Origin: Chromera velia
Taxonomy: Eukaryota > Sar > Chromeraceae
DNA length: 64,000 nucleotides
Assembly (NCBI GenBank): GCA_018398765.1
Contig: JAHBMJ010000455.1
Span: forward strand, 50,367 to 114,366
Direction: 5' to 3'
In this document: in pieces, positions 57,576 to 64,000 of the stretch
Position numbering within the stretch: position 1 is the stretch's first letter
How the letters are laid out: the number at the start of each line of letters is the position of its first letter
Notes under the pieces: model-generated
Seen by the model: the letters and a program-made list of their open reading frames with translations, nothing else
Databases searched by the model: none
What the model was told of the DNA's origin: nothing
Program-made: the position numbers and the translations under genes

Positions 57576-59084
57576 TCATTCGGACAACGACACCCTCTTG
57601 CTCCCCCCTCCGTTGGCAGATCCCCCCCGGCGACGTCGCAACCATCTGAACCAGACACACCCCCTTTCCTGCCGTTCCCCTTCCCCTTCTCCTCCCTCCT
57701 CCTCTTTCTCCCTCCCTCTTTGTTCACATAGGTTCTCTCTCTTGTTTCCCCCCCACCCCCCCTCCCGGCTCCGACAGACGGCCGAGAAGGTCTGGATCAA
57801 ATCAGGACCAGTCCCGCAACACCCGCCAAGAAACCGAAGCCCACACTCCTCAATCCATCTCTCCGCATGACGTGCAGCCTCATCCAAGTCAACCTCCCCA
57901 AATTCCCAGTTCGGCATGCGGAAGCTGCCGTGGTCGGGGTACGCCCCGAGCGGACCGTCCCACACTTGACGCACGACTCTCAGAGTCGGCAGCATCGCAG
58001 AGAAGTTCGTGTGCATGATGCTCACTCCCACCAGATTTCGTCCCACACACTCCATCAGAAACCTCAAAACCTCAGCAGTGAACTCAATCTCGCTACCCCA
58101 CAGAACCAAACTTCCGTCTCTCCGAATCTGAGTTGAAATCCCCAGGAACACAGGCAACCCACACGACCCTGCCGCCTTTAGTGCCCGAGCAGCATGTTGC
58201 CTGTCCTTCATCATCTCTGTGAACAGAAACCTCACAGCAGGCTCACGAGCAAGAAGGTCTGCAGCTTCCTGGAAACCCTCGGCCTCCACTGAGGGAGACG
58301 GCCAGGCAGCACGGAGCATCTCCCTAGGGTCTCTCTCCCCCTCATTTCCGGTCTCCAAAGCACTGGGAGGGTGCGTTGACAAAGACCCGGCAATTAAGGG
58401 CCACTCCGTGTCTCTCAACTCTCCTGGAGGGGGCCCTAGAGAAGAGGACGAAGAGGCTGCATTCCGCGCAGAGACAGCACACCGCACAGCCTCCTCTATG
58501 GCATGTCCCACTTTGTCTCCAAGTCCGGAGGGAGCCATCACGTTCCTGTTTGAGGCATATGTGTTTGCAATCACGATCTCTGCCCCGGCTCTAATATAGT
58601 CTCCATGGACAGCCGTCACAAGCTCAGGTTCGTATAGCTGGGTTGCACAGGACCATCCTTTCTGATCCATCTTTGCCCCTCTTCGCTCTAGCTCTGTGCC
58701 CACACCGCCATCAATCACAAAGCACCTCCCCTCCCTCACTAGAGACTCAACTCTTTTCCACGTCTCCCAAGCTCCCTGGACTTTCTGTCTGTGCAGCTGC
58801 TGCTTATGTTCTTGCGAGACACCCCCCTCCTCCTCCCCAACTGGTGCGGGACACATGTCCCCCCTGGCACGCAGCAGCATGGCTGTTCGATCGGTACCTC
58901 GTGTTGATCGAAGTAAGAGACGGTGCAACTGTCCCCGTCTCCTCGACTTATCTGACCCAAAGAAACCCAAGGAGATTCGAGTCCCCCGACTAACGTTCTC
59001 AAACACTAGCTGGGACCCAGCAATCCTTGCAAGGACATCATGATGATCATCAGCACGTGCTGGTTGAACACAGCGACTTTTCAT
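57576..59084 (-). CDS. Homocysteine S-methyltransferase-family protein
   Basis: A single exon of 502 residues. The TIM-barrel methyltransferase domain starts near residue 122 (FVIDGGVGTELERRG). It continues through ELVTAVHGDYIRAGAEIVIANTYASNR and ends near residue 427 with FLGGCCGTGP, whose two cysteines are zinc ligands in this family. Family members transfer a methyl group from S-methylmethionine or betaine to homocysteine, giving methionine. The third zinc ligand normally sits in a GxNC motif before the PN(S/A)G block. Here that place reads GVSIMHTNFS with no cysteine, so either the metal site differs or the substrate is another. About 75 residues rich in Glu, Gly and Arg extend the C-terminus. 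The first 70-120 residues are not conserved, and an internal start is possible. Confidence 0.85.
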   Translation of the reverse strand: MKSRCVQPARADDHHDVLARIAGSQLVFENVSRGTRISLGFFGSDKSRRRGQLHRLLLRSTRGTDRTAMLLRARGDMCPAPVGEEEGGVSQEHKQQLHRQKVQGAWETWKRVESLVREGRCFVIDGGVGTELERRGAKMDQKGWSCATQLYEPELVTAVHGDYIRAGAEIVIANTYASNRNVMAPSGLGDKVGHAIEEAVRCAVSARNAASSSSSLGPPPGELRDTEWPLIAGSLSTHPPSALETGNEGERDPREMLRAAWPSPSVEAEGFQEAADLLAREPAVRFLFTEMMKDRQHAARALKAAGSCGLPVFLGISTQIRRDGSLVLWGSEIEFTAEVLRFLMECVGRNLVGVSIMHTNFSAMLPTLRVVRQVWDGPLGAYPDHGSFRMPNWEFGEVDLDEAARHAERWIEECGLRFLGGCCGTGPDLIQTFSAVCRSREGGWGGNKRENLCEQRGREKEEEGGEGEGERQERGCVWFRWLRRRRGGSANGGGSKRVSLSE

Positions 59085-59832
59085 CGTGTCAGAATTTCAT
59101 CGCGGTGATCTGACACGGCGTCCCAAAGCTTTCAGTTTTTTCCGGATGACGGTTCCCGCGGGCAACATGCCCGACCTTCTGTATATTGCAGCCCTTTTGC
59201 GTTTTTTTCTATGTATAGCGCGGCGTTTTTTTTTAATAATTTAATTTTCACAATATATGGCTGAAAAATGTATCGATACATACGCACCACATGAGTGTGC
59301 ATACGATCGAGTGAACCAGCCTGAATTGAACCGGCCCTTTACTATGGCTGCTTGACTGCAAGAAGCACTGGCCTTCCATCTTACGACGATATCCACACAG
59401 CAAATGTGCACAGCTCCACCTGACATGCAAAGCTCCTTCGAACGCCCTTTCACATGCGGCTGAACGCATCACTTGCATGCACAAAGCACCAATTGAAGCT
59501 GACAGACTGGGTTGTTGGAGAATCGAGTGAGCCATGTGGGTCCGGTAGGTCGAACCCAACAAAGGGTAATCAGGCGCTAGGCTCCAGTTCTTCCTCGGAA
59601 GATCAGTCGGTTTGTCTGAGCAGACAGACTCCTCTGTCGGTCTTTCCAACCCTGTCTTCCACGTGACCAAAGCGTCACCTATTCCTTTCTGACCATCCGA
59701 AGCGGAGTCACTCTCCTAGAAAGAGGAAGAGTCGAGAAGAAGCTGCAGCCAAGAAGAGAAAGAGTCAAGCCATTCGGGTGACACTGAGAAAGACGAAGCC
59801 AACGAAGTAGATCGGCATATAGGGTAGAGAGG
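59085..59832. promoter_or_regulatory. Divergent intergenic region between methyltransferase and voltage-sensor genes
   Basis: The 748 bp separate two outward-facing start codons. Near the left side lie a T-run (59225-59235) and AT-rich DNA, and a TTGCATGCAC word occurs at 59473. No core promoter element could be assigned with confidence. Confidence 0.35.
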
Positions 59833-62800
59833 ATGGCGGAGCGCATGTATGAGAGCAGCCCTTCGAGAGCTGACATCTCAGGCAACCCCAGGAAGTCCAT
59901 CGATCCCAAGGCAAGGAAGCACGATGACGGAGGGGCGTGCTCATGCTGCCCCGCTCCAACAAGGGTCAGTTCGACTCACTGTGGGGGGGGATGTTTGAAA
60001 GTCACTCAGACTATGCGTATCCATCCACCTGGTTTCACTGCATGTATGTATCTGCAAAGGGCTTTTTCCTGAAAAAGAGGGAGGGTCTTTTTTTTTCGAC
60101 TTCTTTTTCTCTTTGCCAGTCAGTCTGTCAATCTCTCTCTTTGCCACCCTCCATCTCCTCTTGCCTTTCTGATAGTGTATCTTTGTGTCTGTGCCTCTGC
60201 GCATGTACGTCGCTCGAGAGCCTCATTCATCTCTTTCAGCAAGGACTTGTCTTTGTTGCTCTGTGCATGTGTCGCAATCGCTTGAACAAGCGTCTACTGG
60301 TGACACGCGCACGCACACATACAGGCGCACAACTCCCATACGCATTCATGCCGGCTTTTGGAGAGAGAGAGTTTTCCTTCTTTGTCTGTGTGCTGGAGCT
60401 GAAAGTGTTACTGCACGGGAGGTCCCTTAATCTCCATATTATTCTCCTTTATACGAAACCACTTTCGCCCCTCCGTATATATGTGCAGGCGATGTGCAGG
60501 AAGATCGTCGAGAATGCCTGGGTGAGCGCCTTCATGACTGCAGTGACAGTGTACGCCCTCTTTGGAGACGACATCAAATTGTGTGCAACCGACAAGGTCA
60601 GCAGAATAGAACAGAGAAGGAGAGGAAAAGAGGATGCACAGAATGACTAAAAAGGGCCCTCTGTGTCTCGCTCCTATCCATATTTTTGTGTGATGCTGAC
60701 TCAACAAAACGATGGAGGACATGTCGTGAAAGACAGCAGAAAAGATATGAATTTCGGTAGTCGGGCGGAAAGAATGATGGTTTTTCTTTCTTTGTTTCTT
60801 TCTTTCTTTGTTTCTTTCTTTATTTCTTTATTTATTTATTTATTTATTTATTTATTGCATGCAGAGTGCGGACATTTACTTCAACATCGTGAACATCGTG
60901 GCTCTGTTCTTCTTCTCTCTGGAGATTGTCCTCTCGTCGATCGGGAAGGAGGATTATTTCGGGAAGTTCTTCTTCTGGCTGGACGTGATCTCGACAGCCT
61001 CTCTGATCTTCGACATCACCTGGGTGTGGGATCCTATCCAGTCGTCCTTCTCGGGAGGGAGTGCTGCCACAGACACCTCCCAGATTGCAAGAGCAGGGCG
61101 AGCAGGGAGAGCAGGGTCGAGAGCAGGACGTGTGATTCGAATCGTGCGGGTCGTGCGTCTCATCCGTATCGCAAAGGTAGGGCGGGGGCCTTCTATGTGG
61201 CTTCTGCTTCTTTACAGAATTTCCCTTGTGTCATTCTGATTTTCTGGCAAATTGAAGGTCCACCGGCGTGTCTATTTGTCTGTCTCCAGGTGAGTATGTG
61301 TATGAAAAGTGTGGTCCCGTCTCATACCCTAGAGAGCATCCGAAGGTGCAGTCTGTCTCTGTTTTTGTTGACGGGAGAGCTCTGTAGTCACCGTGTGTTT
61401 GTCTGTATCTGTGTGTGCGTATCGCAGCTGTACAAGCACGCAGTGGAGACAACTGAGAGAGAACGACACGACACCGTCCTTCCAGGAGAGCTGTTGGACA
61501 CACCGGACGAAGAGGGACCCGCACACAGCCCCCCCGATGTGGAGGAGGAGAAAGGTGTGTGCATGCGTGCGTCGTCATGCAAATCGGCAAGGCAGTTCTG
61601 CCGGAGATCATTGGTGATAAACACAAAATAAACGCGTTTTCCCAGTGGAAACGTGCGAAGAAGAGTGAAGGGCAAAACCGATCTACCCGAGAAGAGGGGG
61701 TCCTTCGTCACCAGTGCATATGTCGTGTAGCCGTTCTGGATACAAACAACAAAGATTGCATATTGTGATAAGTGAGTTCAATTTTGAATGGAAATTTGCG
61801 GCTGAAGAGGATGGGATTCTTTTTCGGAAACAGGTGCAGAAGGGAGTTGAGTTAGGGCACACGGAAGTTCTCTTTCGAGAGGACTCTTTTTACAGGGTGG
61901 AGATGTCAGCACCAGAGATGTTTGCCTTTGCATATCAAATGCCGAGTCGTATCAGAATCAAATCCCCCTGTGCTTTCTTTTACATTTCTGAAGCTGTTTG
62001 AGTGGCTCGACTGATATATCTGCAGAGGAAAACGCAGAGGAGGGAATGGAGCCTGAGTCCCGAGTCGGAAAGAAACTCTCCGAACTGACCACTCGCCGTG
62101 TGATTATCCTCGTCCTCGTCATGCTCCTGGCCATTCCTCTGCTGGACGAGACGCAGTGGGTGGACAATCCCCCTGTCGGACAGTACGGAATTCTCAACAT
62201 TGCAGAGTCAGTCAGTCAGTAAGTGAGTCAGCATGGACATGAGTAAGTGTTTGTCTGAAATCAATCATATCATGAATGGATTGACTGGATGCACTCTGTC
62301 TGTCTGTCTTAATGGGATGGATGTCGAGGCCTTCAAGATCTTTCAAACACTCACTCTCTCTTTCCCATTTGCAGATTTGCGGAGGCCTACGGACAGGCCA
62401 CAACAAGCGGTGTCTCCTCGTTCCAGGTCGACGCTGCTGTGTACAAGCAGGGGTACGACTTCTCAATACTCACGTTCTTACAATACCACGTCCAGGTCCG
62501 TCCCTGTCTTGACTGTTGTTTCCGTTCGCACTGTTGGTTTTTTCTTTACTCCGTGGTCTCGGTCTGTTGTGCCAGTGCACACACTTCTGAGAAGGACTGC
62601 AATACATTTGCTGGAACCCCGCATTCCTTAGGTTCACACAGACTCCATGCAGATTTTCTTAACTGCCGCTTCAATGTATCTCTTGTTCTCTCTCCACCTT
62701 GAAGTGCGTGCATGCGTGTGTGCTCACGGATGTTTGTTGTGCTTGAGTAAATTTGTATGACAGCCTCCCTGCCTTCAGTCGAGTGATAAATGTTAAGAAT

Positions 62801-64000
62801 CGCAGCCAAGTTACTCAGCAAAGCAGCGGAAAAAAGGAGGCACTCATGGTAGAAGCGGGGGCTTGTGGACATCCTGTTTCGCCCTGCCCACACAATTTCT
62901 TTCTCGTGCCAGAGTACTTGTGTGGCTCGCCGCTGGATTAGGAGTGCTTGGAGTCCGGACGGAACTTCACATTGATGGGAAGCTTTAGGATTAGTTTCTG
63001 GTTTTGAATGTAAAATGGCTCCCTCCTCTTCTTCACTGATTGACTGCAGGGGAATCCCCAAGGTCTGAACAACTATTTGATTTACATACGGATGCCCTAC
63101 TCGTTGTCTCTATCGGAAGACGCCATCAGAGAATACGCAACGCGAAACAATATGATCACGTCAGTTTGGAAGAATCCGAGGGGAGGCTGAGTGACAGACA
63201 GCGGGGCGGACAGATTTCTGTCTTCAGTAGATGCAGCGGGGAGAAGAGGCTGAAACATACGTAGACTTCAGAGATGAAGGGGAGGGCAGGGAGAATATGC
63301 AAGAACTCGACACGTGTGGTGTCTACCTCTCCATGTAATCGTTTGCGTGATTATCTAGACATCCACGTACATAAGCCTGCACGTTCACTTGCAATTGATG
63401 CGTGTCTGCCTGTCTGCCTGCAGAGACGCGATTGTGAACCTGAAGAGCGAAGACCTCCTTGACCCCGGAGTTGTCGTCAATCCTGCAGGGACAGTGCCGG
63501 GTGATCTGAGGACTGCAGAGAAGAGCACGGTTGAATTTGAGGTCAGTCACTCAGAGAGAAGGGAGGGGGGGTGGGAGGGGAACAGCCAGCAAGAGAGGAA
63601 GAGAGGAGAGAGGCCTGGAAGACCTCTCAAAGGTTTATGTAGACCAAAAGTGGGGTCTGAAAGAAAGTCTGCTTCCGTCTTGTCACACTGAATTGGAGTA
63701 AAAGCAAACAAAAAGGCTAAAAAGAAGTTGATAACGCTTGAACGCAATGATCCTGAATTGAATTCCTGCATGCATGCATACATGCAGGTATGTGAGGACT
63801 TCATTCCCCCCACAGAGCAGTGCTCCAACTCTGCCCAGAGGCCCATCCTGGCAGTCTTCACCTTGAGGTACGAGGTCGTGATGGGGGCTGCCCTGAACAT
63901 TGCCAAAACGGTCTTCATCTGCCTCGTGCTTGCACTGGGGGCTCTGTTCTTCTCGAAGGACGCCAACGAGCTGGTGCTCAACCCTATCGAGAGAATGATT
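59833..64000 (+). CDS. Voltage-sensor membrane protein, probably a channel-linked nucleotide cyclase, N-terminal part
   Basis: Nine exons keep phase: 59833-59964, 60489-60596, 60865-61176, 61428-61554, 62026-62206, 62375-62495, 63050-63159, 63424-63541 and 63788 to the window end, for 474 residues so far. A Cys-rich start (CSCCP) precedes S1 (about 55-73), S2 (84-108), S3 (115-133) and an S4 with Arg at nearly every third position (RAGRVIRIVRVVRLIRIAK, ending at 184). An acidic linker leads to a fifth helix (VIILVLVMLLAIPLL), about 170 residues that may be extracellular, and a sixth helix (KTVFICLVLALGALFF). The segment DANELVLNPIERMI then begins, as in the linker before class III cyclase domains in alveolate channel-cyclase fusions. 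No TxGYG pore signature is present in the loop. The cyclase part lies beyond the window, so that role is inferred. Confidence 0.8.
60776..60860. repeat. (TTTC)n/(TTTA)n microsatellite in intron
   Basis: TTTCTTTC units pass into TTTATTTA just upstream of the exon 3 acceptor of the voltage-sensor gene and probably serve as its polypyrimidine tract. Confidence 0.85.

Overview
This window is nuclear DNA of an intron-rich eukaryote, most likely an alveolate close to the Apicomplexa. My best guess is a chromerid such as Chromera velia, which is an inference and was not checked by any search. The evidence is spliced genes with GT-AG introns, a secreted cysteine-rich protein built like apicomplexan oocyst-wall proteins, a voltage-sensor protein of the kind fused to nucleotide cyclases in alveolates, clusters of TGCATGCA, and long blocks of transposons and satellite DNA. 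No rRNA, tRNA, CRISPR array or prokaryotic operon was seen.

Nine protein genes can be supported. From left to right they are: an egghead-like family 2 glycosyltransferase (minus, 7 exons, 757-5684); an oocyst-wall-like protein with an exact 20-bp frameshifting duplication (minus, 10607-13621); a SAM-like, very acidic protein (minus, 15873-17963); a type II or secreted glycosyltransferase (minus, 22358-24098); a leucine-rich-repeat protein (plus, 31454-33755); a coiled-coil protein with an 84-bp tandem repeat (minus, 50092-51938); a single-pass membrane protein (plus, 52538-53314); a homocysteine S-methyltransferase-family protein (minus, 57576-59084); and the N-terminal 474 residues of a voltage-sensor protein, probably a membrane nucleotide cyclase, that runs off the right edge (plus, 59833-64000). 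Exon joins were worked out by hand from splice dinucleotides and reading phase. They keep frame throughout, apart from the duplication in the oocyst-wall-like gene.

The rest is mostly repeats. The block at 24.2-31.3 kb holds a higher-order satellite interrupted by two terminal-inverted-repeat (TIR) elements, followed by a 47-bp tandem array. The block at 39.3-49.4 kb is a transposon graveyard. It contains a family of non-autonomous hAT-like elements whose ends resemble CTAGGCG (a further copy lies at 14.5 kb), a foldback element with one of these nested inside, and a four-level nest: a TIR element hit by a LINE, the LINE hit by a hAT element with transposase remnants, and the hAT hit by a small CACGG-ended element. 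A second retroelement remnant lies at 55.2-56.5 kb.

The most unusual genome-wide signal is at 5' splice sites. Most inferred introns start GTC (C at position +3), usually GTCAGT, and about eight start with a tandem tetranucleotide such as GTCAGTCAGTCA. The genes share no evident pathway, although two are glycosyltransferases of the secretory route and one is a wall-type secreted protein.
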